This document shows positions 26,912-34,905 of a stretch of 62,002 nucleotides of DNA, piece by piece. The DNA comes from Planctomycetaceae bacterium. Lineage in GTDB: Bacteria > Planctomycetota > Phycisphaerae > Sedimentisphaerales > UBA12454. The DNA lies in the NCBI GenBank assembly GCA_021371795.1, contig JAJFVK010000025.1:1-62002 (forward strand), read 5' to 3'. The notes below the pieces were generated by a model that worked only from the letters and a program-made list of their open reading frames with translations, did no database searches and was not told the DNA's origin. The position numbers and the translations under genes are program-made. Every line of letters starts with the position of its first letter. Position 1 is the first letter of the stretch.

Positions 26912-27350
26912 GTAAAATAAGGCTAAAAATCATAACTTATTGAATTATCAATATATACTTATAAGTGCTGGTCATGCAAAGAACAATCTTAAATATGCAT
27001 GTTGAGCATCACATGCACAAAATATATGACAAATTATTTAGGGCCTGCTGAAAAAGTTCCCATTTTCAATTTTAGCGGCATGGGTCGGGACGGCTGCCGG
27101 ATAAGCCGAAATTTATTTTATATCGTTTCAAGGCGGGCCTGACGGAAGCGGTAAACACCTGTTTTGGGCTGCATAGAGATTTGCTGCATCTGTCTACGGG
27201 AAACACCTAAGTTTGAGTATTTTCTGTCTTGACAATGGGTAGGGGCACAAGTTAGGGTGTCATGAAATCACAATATTAAAGGGTAAAAACAGAATCAGAG
27301 AATTTATAAAACAAGTTTGAAAATGCGAAGTTTTTTTAACGGAGGTTGTA
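26912..27350. other. Intergenic region with IS-end-like sequence
   Basis: At 27040-27060 the sequence GGGCCTGCTGAAAAAGTTCC resembles the ends of some IS families (TGCTGAAAAAGT). The next 200 bases hold only short frames; one on the minus strand (KTGVYRFRQARLE) is vaguely integrase-like. It is best read as decayed mobile DNA. No intact gene. Confidence 0.35.
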
Positions 27351-27715
27351 ATGAGTAGTGGGTCGAAAAACACTTTTACTGTGTTTTCAATAACGGTGTT
27401 TTTTGCAATCACTGCTTTCGCCAGTGCCCCTAATCGTATGGGGTGGTTGAGTTTGATAAGGCGGCTGCAAAGTTTGAAATTAAGGATGATGTTCTTCATA
27501 TTTGCCACAGTGGGCAATGTCTTTGTGTTTCGCTGAATTCTCCCCGGTTTATATTCTCTGAAGGTTTAGAATATGGTAACAATGTCAAACCATTGTCTGT
27601 TAGTGGAGAAATTGCTTCAGATAAGCCCCTGGAGATAACTTACGATAAGATTGTTTTGAAAAATTCCGGCAGTCTGCAGGTGAAGCTTTATCTGCAATGG
27701 TCTGCTTCAGATTAA
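27351..27715 (+). pseudogene. Small secreted protein interrupted by a one-base frameshift
   Basis: A strong ribosome site (ACGGAGG, 7 bases before ATG 27351) leads into a good signal peptide (NTFTVFSITVFFAITAFASA). Soon after, the frame runs into unrelated residues, while another frame from about 27443 reads a plausible mature protein (VEFDKAAAKFEIKDDVLHIC, then KPLEITYDKIVLKNSGSLQV) ending at 27715. Adding one G to the G-run at 27440-27443 would join signal peptide and mature part into a protein of about 122 residues. It could be a sequencing error, a real pseudogene or a slippage-controlled gene. The family is not recognised; the mature part looks like a small beta-rich domain. Confidence 0.6.
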
Positions 27716-27723
27716 TTTCCCTT

Positions 27724-27990
27724 TTAAATCTTATCTATCTCCTCTTGTATCTCTTTTACTTTTTGTGGCACACCCATTTTGCTGAAATATTCTATTGCCA
27801 GAGACCAACATTCCCTATCTTTATTATAATCCTTACGTTTTTCATATATTGAACCTAAGTTGTCATACCTGATTGCCAAACCTTCACATGATCCAAGTTT
27901 TTTGTCTATTTCCAATGCCTTGAGATACATTTCTTCTGCTTTATCGAAATCTTTTTTATCTCTAAATACTACGCCTATATTGTTTGATTG
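27724..27990 (-). pseudogene. C-terminal fragment of a TPR protein
   Basis: The minus strand reads QSNNIGVVFRDKKDFDKAEE, then MYLKALEIDKKLGSCEGLAI and YDNLGSIYEKRKDYNKDREC, and ends IQEEIDKI. These are two to three tetratricopeptide repeats with the usual 34-residue spacing. The upstream part is missing: at about 27990 the sequence turns into an IS110-type transposase start in a different frame. It therefore looks like a TPR gene cut by a rearranged insertion element. Confidence 0.65.
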
Positions 27991-28058
27991 GCAAAAGAAA
28001 TTGCGATTTTATGCTCTTTTTTGTGGGTGTCCAATGCGACATAAGTTATATTGTTCAT
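27972..28058 (-). pseudogene. IS110-family transposase, N-terminal fragment
   Basis: From the ATG at 28056-28058 the minus strand reads TYVALDTHKKEHKIAI after MNNI, then runs out of homology near 27999 where the TPR fragment begins. The Asp of ALDTHK matches the first catalytic Asp of the DEDD (RuvC-like) domain of IS110-family recombinases. Only about 20 residues remain, so the element cannot move by itself. The start codon directly abuts the structured region at 28059-28189. Confidence 0.7.
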
Positions 28059-28189
28059 CGACCGGTTCCTTTCATTGTATGCGGCTCTGTCCCGATTTGG
28101 GATAATCCACGATTGCGGCGGCTACGTACCGCCTTGTCGCAATATCTGTTATCAGGTATTGACGACTTTTACAACCACGGAGCCGGTCG
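28059..28189 (-). ncRNA. Candidate IS110 bridge RNA region (degenerate element)
   Basis: Just upstream of the IS110-type start the sequence folds strongly. Outer arms CGACCGGTTCC (28059-28069) and GGAGCCGGTCG (28179-28189) pair over 11 positions with one G-U. Inside is a bulged hairpin (ATTGC 28112-28116 with GCAAT 28139-28143; GGCGG 28117-28121 with CCGCC 28129-28133) and a small hairpin (TCCC 28090-28093, GGGA 28099-28102). In the IS110 group the non-coding end upstream of the recombinase encodes the bridge RNA, so position and fold fit. Exact RNA ends and guide loops cannot be set without an intact relative. Confidence 0.45.
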
Positions 28190-28286
28190 TTCCATATATT
28201 CTAAACGACGTGGATTCCCCCAGAGGAGTTTCCGCAGTTGCTCCAACCGTTTTCAAGGGAATGACAAACGTTGTCGTTCCGACAAC

Positions 28287-28329
28287 GGCTAAACGAACCC
28301 CGTCAAAGTGTTGACGGGGCTAAACGACG
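28287..28329. repeat. Dispersed hairpin element, copy A
   Basis: CCCCGTCAA (28298-28306), loop AGTG, TTGACGGGG (28311-28319), flanked by two direct copies of GGCTAAACGA (28287-28296, 28318-28327). It has the same layout as 37421-37468 (CCCTGCCAT, loop AGTG, ATGGCAGGG) and 35398-35452, with compensating changes in the stem. Confidence 0.65.
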
Positions 28330-28554
28330 GTTTGTTATCCGGAAGGGAGTTTTAGACCCTTTTAAATCTTAAATAAGAAATTTTAAATTTTGTCCTATAT
28401 AAACTGCGGTTTTTGCCGCGAGGATTGCGATTTTAAAAAATTTTCGCCTTTTTTGAATTTTGTTCGGTTTTTGTTAGGGTCTTTGATGTCTGTTTGACGA
28501 TAGATGTTTTGACAAGAAAAACAAAAAGTATCAAAGAAGAAACGGATGTGAAAA
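28330..28554. promoter_or_regulatory. Upstream region of the 28555/lexA pair
   Basis: AT-rich. It contains the small hairpin AAGGG/CCCTT (28345-28363), a GCGG/CCGC hairpin near 28405, and two similar boxes TGTTTGAC (28491-28498) and TGTTTTGAC (28505-28513), about 50 bases before the ATG at 28555. The boxes are a candidate for a promoter element or LexA site, but this is a guess. Confidence 0.3.
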
Positions 28555-29049
28555 ATGGAAAGCAGAAACGGATTTTTGAATGATGGAAACGCCCCTCTTT
28601 GTCGATTCGGCCCCGGCGGTGATTACGTAAAAGATTGGCCGGCCGGAACTTACAAAGCACAACAAAAACCGATTGGTTCGGTTTTAAACACAATCGCAAA
28701 GATGCTTGATACTGTAATTGACCAAGAGCTGATGCAAAATTCGACGATTGCGAAGATTCATTCAGCGATACAGAACGCTCAATTACCAGATTTAACGGAG
28801 TACGAAGTTGAGTACGAAAAATCAAACAATGCTAACGCCGCGTCAGTTTCAGGTGTTAAAGTTAGTCAACAGTTCACGGCAGAACCGATGTTATTCGATA
28901 ACTCTGCAGGAGCTTTCGGACATTCTGGGAACAAGCAGAACAACGGCATTCGAGCACATCGCCGGCCTAAAAGAAAAAGGGCTTCTTTCGGCCGAGTCTG
29001 GCAAGGCTCGCTCTTTGACGCTCACCAGCAAAGCGTTAAAGTTGCTTAA
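28555..29049 (+). CDS. Unknown protein overlapping lexA in another frame
   Basis: A frame of 164 residues from an ATG at 28555. Its first ~85 residues (FGPGGDYVKDWPAGTYKAQQ, SVLNTIAKMLDTVIDQELMQ, NAQLPDLTEYEVEYE) lie before lexA and read like a real protein. From 28808 on it overlaps lexA in the +1 frame for about 240 bases. That part is low-complexity and basic (RAHRRPKRKRAS) and may simply be open because lexA constrains the DNA. I do not recognise a family. The GGAG site of lexA lies inside this gene, so the two are probably translationally coupled. The true C-terminus needs proteomic or comparative data. Confidence 0.5.
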   Translation: MESRNGFLNDGNAPLCRFGPGGDYVKDWPAGTYKAQQKPIGSVLNTIAKMLDTVIDQELMQNSTIAKIHSAIQNAQLPDLTEYEVEYEKSNNANAASVSGVKVSQQFTAEPMLFDNSAGAFGHSGNKQNNGIRAHRRPKRKRASFGRVWQGSLFDAHQQSVKVA

Positions 29050-29458
29050 AGAAGCGGCTCTCGAAGAGTCGAGCAATTCTGAATCGTCGGACGGTATCGC
29101 TCTGCTTGGCAGGATAGCGGCCGGTGCGCCGATTGAAGCGATTGAAAACGCAGAGCGGATTTCGATACAATCGGCGTTTGGAAACGATGAAGAAACTTTT
29201 GCGCTGAAGGTTCAGGGCGACAGTATGATCGGCGACGGTATAAATGACGGCGATTATGTAATTTGCAAAAAAACACAGGATGCGGCTAATGGAAAAATCG
29301 TCGCGGCAATCGTTGATAACGAAAACGCAACTGTAAAACGATTTTACAAAGAACAAAACCGGATTCGTCTTGAGCCGTCGAATCCGGCCTATAAGCCGAT
29401 ATACACGCAGAACTGTAATATCGCAGGCGTTGTAGTGGGATTAATGCGAAAACTATAA
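28808..29458 (+). CDS. lexA: LexA repressor (SOS regulator, S24 family)
   Basis: A 216-residue repressor. Residues about 8-75 are a winged HTH (LTPRQFQVLKLV, ITLQELSDILGTSRTTAFEH). The autocleavage site is Ala105-Gly106 in GRIAAGAPIEA. The C-terminal protease has Ser139 in GDSMIGDGI and Lys177 in NATVKRFYK. RecA-stimulated self-cleavage would derepress SOS genes. A TTG start at 28808 is chosen because GGAG stands 7 bases upstream; the ATG at 28829 is the alternative and would remove 7 residues. It overlaps the unknown gene at 28555 and is 17 bases before the YbjQ gene. Confidence 0.88.
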   Translation: MSTKNQTMLTPRQFQVLKLVNSSRQNRCYSITLQELSDILGTSRTTAFEHIAGLKEKGLLSAESGKARSLTLTSKALKLLKEAALEESSNSESSDGIALLGRIAAGAPIEAIENAERISIQSAFGNDEETFALKVQGDSMIGDGINDGDYVICKKTQDAANGKIVAAIVDNENATVKRFYKEQNRIRLEPSNPAYKPIYTQNCNIAGVVVGLMRKL

Positions 29459-29475
29459 TTATCAAGAGGTTTAAT

Positions 29476-29808
29476 ATGCAAATAACAACAACGTTCACCA
29501 TTGATGGCTATCGGATTAGAGAGTACAAAGGTATCGTGCGCGGCATAATTGTTCGTTCGCCGACAATCATACAGGGCTTTTTAGGCGGATTAAAAAACAT
29601 ACTCGGCGGACAAATCGGCGCTTATACTGAAATGTGCGAACAGGCTCGTCTGCAAGCGTATGATTTGTGTATTCAGCACGCACATGATATGGGAGCCAAC
29701 GCAATCGTAGGTTTCAAATATGATGCGTCAGAGGTAGGCGGCAAGTTTTCAGCAACGGAAGTTTTGTGCTACGGCACGGCTGTTATAATTGAACCGGCGC
29801 AATCCTAA
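29476..29808 (+). CDS. YbjQ/UPF0145 family protein
   Basis: A 110-residue cytoplasmic protein of the YbjQ (UPF0145) family. Typical are YRIREYKGIVRGIIVRSP, the glycine-rich GGQIGAYTEMCEQAR and the signature GANAIVGFKYDASEV. The family forms small beta-rich oligomers; its role is unknown, with proposed links to metal or membrane stress. AGAGG lies 7 bases before the ATG. It follows lexA by 17 bases, so it may be SOS-coregulated. It overlaps the convergent RNase HII-like gene by 4 bases. Confidence 0.85.
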   Translation: MQITTTFTIDGYRIREYKGIVRGIIVRSPTIIQGFLGGLKNILGGQIGAYTEMCEQARLQAYDLCIQHAHDMGANAIVGFKYDASEVGGKFSATEVLCYGTAVIIEPAQS

Positions 29809-30779
29809 CGGCAGCGGATTAATTGCGCGGGATTGTATTGAATGTGCGGCGCGATAGTTTTTAAATCATTTAAAAATCTATGGCCATCCGTCCAATAGCC
29901 CGCGGTTGGTTTCAACTCTGCACACTTTTCAATAAAATAATTATTGTGCGCAATCATTAACTGTTCACGCAGATACTTGCAGGCCATTGAAGCAAGGCAA
30001 ACAGGCAGAAAATCATCATCGGCTTTGACGGCAAAATCCATTCTTATATTTTTGTTCGGAGAAATAAGCTGGTAACTGCTGATATTCTCTTCTTCGGTCA
30101 AAATTTTCAAATCCATATCGGAAAACATCGTTCGAAGGTGCGGAGCGTAACGCATTCTGCCGCCCTGCCGGTCGATTACGAAATGATAATCGCGATGGCC
30201 GGTTTTGAGAACTTCGCTTATGAGTCTGCACACAAAATGGAAAACAACACTGGATTTATTTCTGATTTTTTCAATCAGCTCGTTATAACAGCCTGCGCCA
30301 AGGCAAAAACTCTTCAAATACGTAAGATTTATTCCATTCTTCTGTAAATCTTTTTTCAGCATCGATGCGCAGATAGAAACCACATCCGGATTTAATTCAA
30401 TCTTCTGGCTGTCAATATTTTTATAAAATGGCGAGGTGATAATTCTCTGTTTGCTGTCTGGGGCGAGCATCTCCATCAGTTCGGCAACCGTGGCGGGCGT
30501 TTGCGAACGGCATTTCAGGAAAGTCAGTATTGTTTTTTCGAGAAAACCGATTCCGGACGCGGGAGTGTACGCTTTTTTGCTGTCGCAGACAAGGATTCTG
30601 CCGGCAAGTTTCTTTTTGCTCGATGAAACGCTTTCCGGCAAAAGCTGCCACATATTAGAGTCTGCTTTTTCGGGCGGGATGCTAAATGCGGCGGCTGAAA
30701 CGACCAAAGGCCCTAAAATCGGGCCCAGGCCAGCTTCATCAATGCCGACATATAACGTATCATTCTGTGCTGCGTTCAT
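29805..30779 (-). CDS. Divergent RNase HII-like protein
   Basis: About 324 residues, longer than a usual RNase HII (about 200). YVGIDEAGLGPILGPLVV near the N-terminus matches the RNase HII motif GxDEaGRGplaGP, including the catalytic Asp and Glu. CDSKK, DYHFVIDRQGG and AVKADDDFLPVCLASMACKY correspond to the other acidic motifs, including the last Asp near a K-x-D. The Arg of the usual EAGRG is Leu here. The likely activity is cleavage at ribonucleotides in DNA or RNA-DNA hybrids. The extra ~100 residues (about 60-160) are family-specific. The ATG at 30779 is preferred over a TTG five codons earlier. Confidence 0.72.
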   Translation of the reverse strand: MNAAQNDTLYVGIDEAGLGPILGPLVVSAAAFSIPPEKADSNMWQLLPESVSSSKKKLAGRILVCDSKKAYTPASGIGFLEKTILTFLKCRSQTPATVAELMEMLAPDSKQRIITSPFYKNIDSQKIELNPDVVSICASMLKKDLQKNGINLTYLKSFCLGAGCYNELIEKIRNKSSVVFHFVCRLISEVLKTGHRDYHFVIDRQGGRMRYAPHLRTMFSDMDLKILTEEENISSYQLISPNKNIRMDFAVKADDDFLPVCLASMACKYLREQLMIAHNNYFIEKCAELKPTAGYWTDGHRFLNDLKTIAPHIQYNPAQLIRCR

Positions 30780-30931
30780 TCTTCCGTCTTTCAAAACGCT
30801 AATAATATGGTTCTAATCCCATGGAATCAATAAAAATAATCAAACCGCCAATTTTTATTAACCTATTGACTGTAAAGCAAATATGAAATAAAATCAGGTG
30901 AAATTAAAATTGTTTTAGGGATTGTGAGTCT

Positions 30932-32545
30932 ATGGAAACACGGAAAGTTTACGCGATCGTATTAATCGGTATGCTGTTATGGATTGGCGGCTGTGAGGAA
31001 TCACGGAAAAAGGGCAAAGGTAAAGACGTCAACGATGTTAATGAGCCAACGAAGTTAGACCGAACCATCGGCGACCTTGCGGAAATTGTAGCGAACAATA
31101 CTGTTCCTGTAAAAGGCGTCGGCCTTGTAATCGGTCTTTCCGGCACAGGCTCATCCGAATGTCCGGCTGCAACACGCGAATACCTGCGGAAATATATCGT
31201 TACACAGGTAGGCCGACAAGATACGGTCAAGCCAGATTCCATGATTAACAGTATAGATACGGCTGTCGTAATTGTAGAGGGCACTATCCCGCCGGCAGCA
31301 TCGAGATATCAGCATTTCGATATCACTGTTAAACCATATCCTGACACACAAACAACTTCTCTTGTCGGCGGAAGGCTTTACACGACCGAATTGAAATTTA
31401 TCGCAAAAGTCGATAACTCACTTGAAGCATCACGAACACTGGCTTACGCGGCAGGCCCTATTTACATAGATTCCATGGCAGATTCCAAAACCTCGCCGAT
31501 GTCCGGAGTTGTTCTCGGCGGCGGAAGAGTTATAGACGATTATTCAGTCACCCTTTCATTAATCAAGCCGGATTACAAAGCGGCAGCTTATATTCGCAAC
31601 CGTATTAATCAGCGTTTCGGCAAAGACGTCGCCAACGCGGTGTCAGACCGTATTATCAATGTGTCCGTTCCAGCAAATTACAAAGATAAAAAGTCGAAAT
31701 TCATTATGCTGATAAATTCGCTGTATATCGCTTCTGGCGCTGCGAACGAAGAAATTCACATAAATCAGCTTATTGAAGAACTTAAACAATCGCCTGACAA
31801 AACCAAATTCCAAATCGCACTGGAAGCCATCGGCAGACCCGCGGCTGAAGAACTGTATTCCTTAATAGATGCCAACGACGAAAAGACCAGATTTTCCGCA
31901 GCAGCGGCTTCACTTGCAATCGGAGACAGCAGAGGCTTAAAACCGCTTCGCGATTTTGCGCAAGACCCCTGCTCATCGCTGCGCATTCTGGCGATAAATA
32001 ATGTCGGCGAATACGGGTACAAGAACGATGTAATCTCGCTGATGAACAGACTTTCAGGCGATGATCATTTCGACGTCAAGTTCGCAGCGTATACTTATCT
32101 GTGGAAATTTAGCGCCCCTTCCGTTATCCGCACAATAGTATCGGAAGATTTTTTTGTCGATCAGGTTATAGCGACCGGACCAAAAGCTATTTACGCATAT
32201 CGTAAACAACAGGCCGGCTTTGTCTTTTTCGGCGCCCCTATAAATTGCGAAACAGATATCTATATCGAATCAGAAGACGGCGGTATCATCATCAATTCCC
32301 CGCCGACAGACGACCGTATTTCCATATTACGCAAGCACCCGATAACAGGCGGACTCATGGGTCCGTTGAAATGCTCAACAAGAATCGCAGATATTGTAAA
32401 ACTGCTGGGCGACCCGCCAACACCAAAGAATGACAAAGCACGCCCCGGTTTGGGTGTGCCATATTCTGAAATAGTTCAACTGCTGAAAACTATGTCTGCA
32501 AAAGGCGCAGTAAAGGCGGAATTTATCGCAGGGCCGGCGGAGTAA
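30932..32545 (+). CDS. FlgI (flagellar P-ring)-like lipoprotein with internal HEAT-like repeats
   Basis: A 537-residue protein. A lipoprotein signal ends in LLWIGGC (Cys21). Residues about 42-270 resemble the flagellar P-ring protein FlgI: VKGVGLVIGLSGTGSSECP, then SMINSIDTAVVIVEGTIPP and a DITVKP stretch. Residues about 280-400 look like HEAT-type helical repeats (RFSAAAASLAIGDSRGLKPL, SLRILAINNVGEYG). The C-terminal part (about 405-537) returns to a beta-rich fold. No other flagellar gene is in the window, so a true P-ring role is uncertain; a periplasmic or outer-membrane ring or scaffold is possible. It ends 6 bases from the convergent rhomboid gene. Confidence 0.72.
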   Translation: METRKVYAIVLIGMLLWIGGCEESRKKGKGKDVNDVNEPTKLDRTIGDLAEIVANNTVPVKGVGLVIGLSGTGSSECPAATREYLRKYIVTQVGRQDTVKPDSMINSIDTAVVIVEGTIPPAASRYQHFDITVKPYPDTQTTSLVGGRLYTTELKFIAKVDNSLEASRTLAYAAGPIYIDSMADSKTSPMSGVVLGGGRVIDDYSVTLSLIKPDYKAAAYIRNRINQRFGKDVANAVSDRIINVSVPANYKDKKSKFIMLINSLYIASGAANEEIHINQLIEELKQSPDKTKFQIALEAIGRPAAEELYSLIDANDEKTRFSAAAASLAIGDSRGLKPLRDFAQDPCSSLRILAINNVGEYGYKNDVISLMNRLSGDDHFDVKFAAYTYLWKFSAPSVIRTIVSEDFFVDQVIATGPKAIYAYRKQQAGFVFFGAPINCETDIYIESEDGGIIINSPPTDDRISILRKHPITGGLMGPLKCSTRIADIVKLLGDPPTPKNDKARPGLGVPYSEIVQLLKTMSAKGAVKAEFIAGPAE

Positions 32546-32551
32546 AACCGG

Positions 32552-33538
32552 TTACGGTATTCGAACAGGCTGTTTGCAGCGCGGACATTTTCCGGTTTTG
32601 CCGGCGTGCTGAATGGAAATTTTGCACTTCATTCCGCATCTGCATTGCAGGTGTATAAGACTCTCGGCGAAAGCGGAAGACGCTGACAATTCTTCGGAAA
32701 CCTGTACGTTTTCGCCAGTTTCATAATCGCGAGCGAGGATTCTTTCGTAAAGCGGTTTTTTCAACGGCTCCGCGTGTTTTGGCGCAAGGGCTTTATATAT
32801 AGAAATCTCATCCCGCTTCATCTTAATTATACCTGTCAGCAGTAACAAAGAAGTCATAATAACGCCTGCCGCAAATCCGCCGAAATGCGCGAAATACGCG
32901 GTGTTCCCAACGCCAAAAATTGAAAAGATTATGTCATGAATAAAAAACATCAAAATTATGACATAACTTGCAGCATCAAAAGATTTGAAATAGCCAATCG
33001 GCAGAAAATAAAACAAACACGAAATGGCATTTGTCGGAAAAAGTACGAGATACATTCCAACAACTCCGTTAATCGCGCCGCTTGCTCCAATGGCCGGTCT
33101 GCCGGAAAAATACATGTGCGCAGCACCAGCCGCAACTCCAAACAGCACATACAGAATTATAAATTTCAGATTGCCTATTTTGGTACATACCGAATTTCCA
33201 AATATCCATAGAAAATACAAATTGCCAAACATGTGCAGCATATTAGCGTGAAGCCACATATAACCGAACAATTCCCTCGTACTCCAGCTTTTGAGCACCA
33301 TATTGTTGAAAATGTCTTCCTTAAAGGTGAAAGAGCTGTTACTATTTTTTATCGCAACATTACGCAATTCCTCTTTTATTGTCGTGTGATACAAAGCGGT
33401 CTGTTTCATCTGCCATGCAAAAAAAACGATAATGCCTCCTATTATAAGCCAGTTGGCAACCGGTACTCTCTCTTCAGGGACATCCACCTTCCACGGTATG
33501 ATGCCCACACCCGCAAAAATTAGAACGATAAATATCAC
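32552..33538 (-). CDS. Rhomboid-family intramembrane serine protease with C-terminal zinc-ribbon-like tail
   Basis: A 328-residue membrane protein. Catalytic Ser lies in AIGASGAINGVVGMYL (GASG motif) and the His in TAYFAHFGGFAAG; HANMLHMFGNLYFLWIFGN is the usual helix-2 histidine/asparagine motif. There are about seven membrane segments. The C-terminus (HLQCRCGMKCKISIQHAGKT, then CPRCKQPVRIP) has four to five cysteines in a zinc-ribbon-like pattern. The start is GTG with AGGG 7 bases upstream, overlapping the stop region of the preceding gene, so translation is probably coupled. It cleaves membrane proteins within the bilayer; substrates are unknown. Confidence 0.85.
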   Translation of the reverse strand: MIFIVLIFAGVGIIPWKVDVPEERVPVANWLIIGGIIVFFAWQMKQTALYHTTIKEELRNVAIKNSNSSFTFKEDIFNNMVLKSWSTRELFGYMWLHANMLHMFGNLYFLWIFGNSVCTKIGNLKFIILYVLFGVAAGAAHMYFSGRPAIGASGAINGVVGMYLVLFPTNAISCLFYFLPIGYFKSFDAASYVIILMFFIHDIIFSIFGVGNTAYFAHFGGFAAGVIMTSLLLLTGIIKMKRDEISIYKALAPKHAEPLKKPLYERILARDYETGENVQVSEELSASSAFAESLIHLQCRCGMKCKISIQHAGKTGKCPRCKQPVRIP

Positions 33539-33547
33539 TTTAATGCC

Positions 33548-34639
33548 CTATTTAATCATTTCGATTATAGCACTTCCGCTGATTGTTATTGGTATATTCA
33601 TATTCGGACGAACACTTTTAAGATTAGCACTGAAATTAGACAAAGCTGTTTTGTCAGTTTCAACGTACTGCAAGCCTGTAAATTTAATCATCGCTTCGCT
33701 TTTCCGCAACAGACCAGTATTAAAATCCAGTGAATTTTTGGCCAAATGCACACCAGATATATATTTCGAGATTTTCTCCCTCGCATTAACTTCTACAACC
33801 TTAAGCTTTTTGTGCATATCAACGTCAGAAATACTATCGACATACACAATGTCATTTTCTTTACCTTTCAATATGTAAGTAAGATTGGCGTCAACCGGCA
33901 TACTGTAAATATTCAATTGCGTCTTGTCGTACCATTTATTACCTGCCGTTACCGTCCTGCATGGATACTTGATAAAAATATTGCCGAGCATTTCTTTGGT
34001 ATCAGATTCGATAGAACCAAGAAAATGTTTGTAAAACGAAATCCTCGCATTGACCTCGTTATCCAACATTTTCTTCGCAATCACAGTTAAAGTCTTCTCA
34101 TTAAAATTCGGGTCGTTGATTTCTTCTATAATTTCTTTTTTTATCTTCGGCTCCATCTTCTTTAAAACAGCTTCAAAGCCCTTAATCTCGCCTCTATCGC
34201 CTGTCGGACTGACTTTAACCGAAAACTTACTTGCTATAACGGCGGCAGTAACATCTGAAATCGCTTTAATATATATATCATTTGTTTCGACAGGAGGTTT
34301 GGTGGAATCATACTTTATAGTGCGGCCGGAGACATTTGCATCCAATGCAACAGACTTATAATAAAAAACTATATTCATCGTTCCATTCGTATCAACGGCG
34401 CCAACATCCAATCCCACTACTTGGTCTGTCTTCGAATTGTATTTAGCCATTTTGTCTTTATAAGTTTGCACCACCTCATAAACATTAGTCAATTTCATTT
34501 CATGGTGTTGGCCGACTTTGAGACGAAGCTTCAAATCAATCTTTTCTTTAGGTTTTTGATTTTCCTGAATACTAAAAAGAACGATAGCAGCAACTATAAT
34601 ACCGACAAGAATGATAAGAATAATATTTTTGGCACTCAT
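33548..34639 (-). CDS. Membrane-anchored protein of unknown function (DUF6263-like)
   Basis: A 363-residue protein with one N-terminal membrane helix (residues 4-23) and a large extracytoplasmic part. KLRLKVGQHHEMKLTNVYEV near the start and the repeated beta-rich segments recall DUF6263-type proteins of unknown role. This assignment is from memory of the pattern and is weak. An AAGGAGGT site lies 3 bases before the ATG. It is followed after 9 bases by the rhomboid gene, so it could be that protease's substrate or partner. Both are on the minus strand and are probably one transcript. Confidence 0.55.
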   Translation of the reverse strand: MSAKNIILIILVGIIVAAIVLFSIQENQKPKEKIDLKLRLKVGQHHEMKLTNVYEVVQTYKDKMAKYNSKTDQVVGLDVGAVDTNGTMNIVFYYKSVALDANVSGRTIKYDSTKPPVETNDIYIKAISDVTAAVIASKFSVKVSPTGDRGEIKGFEAVLKKMEPKIKKEIIEEINDPNFNEKTLTVIAKKMLDNEVNARISFYKHFLGSIESDTKEMLGNIFIKYPCRTVTAGNKWYDKTQLNIYSMPVDANLTYILKGKENDIVYVDSISDVDMHKKLKVVEVNAREKISKYISGVHLAKNSLDFNTGLLRKSEAMIKFTGLQYVETDKTALSNFSANLKSVRPNMNIPITISGSAIIEMIK

Positions 34640-34905
34640 TTAACCTCCTTACTGTTTAAACATTTCTAAATCAAAAACCTCAACATCAAAAAAAATTATA
34701 GCAAAAGACTTTTAATTTCTCAAACTTTAAAAGCCTTACTTGGCACAAAACAAATTTGACACTTCGAAAAATTGAAACGCGCAAAGAAAAAGGCTTTTTT
34801 GCGCAAATCCTTTAAAAACAAGCATTTAACGTTGATTGCCTGCAAAACTTTTAGTAAAATCCTTAATAGATAAAGCAACAGATTCTTTATTTAAAGGATG
34901 GTGGT

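Noticed and set aside
28051-28314. An 87-residue plus-strand frame across the structured region
   Set aside because: It starts at TTG without a ribosome site and runs over the inverted arms and hairpins that fit an IS110 end. The minus-strand transposase start explains the sequence better.
28280-28360. Integron attC-like site suggested by hairpins near GGCTAAACGA
   Set aside because: No GTTRRRY/RYYYAAC core sites in proper order and no integrase. The dispersed hairpin family explains it better.
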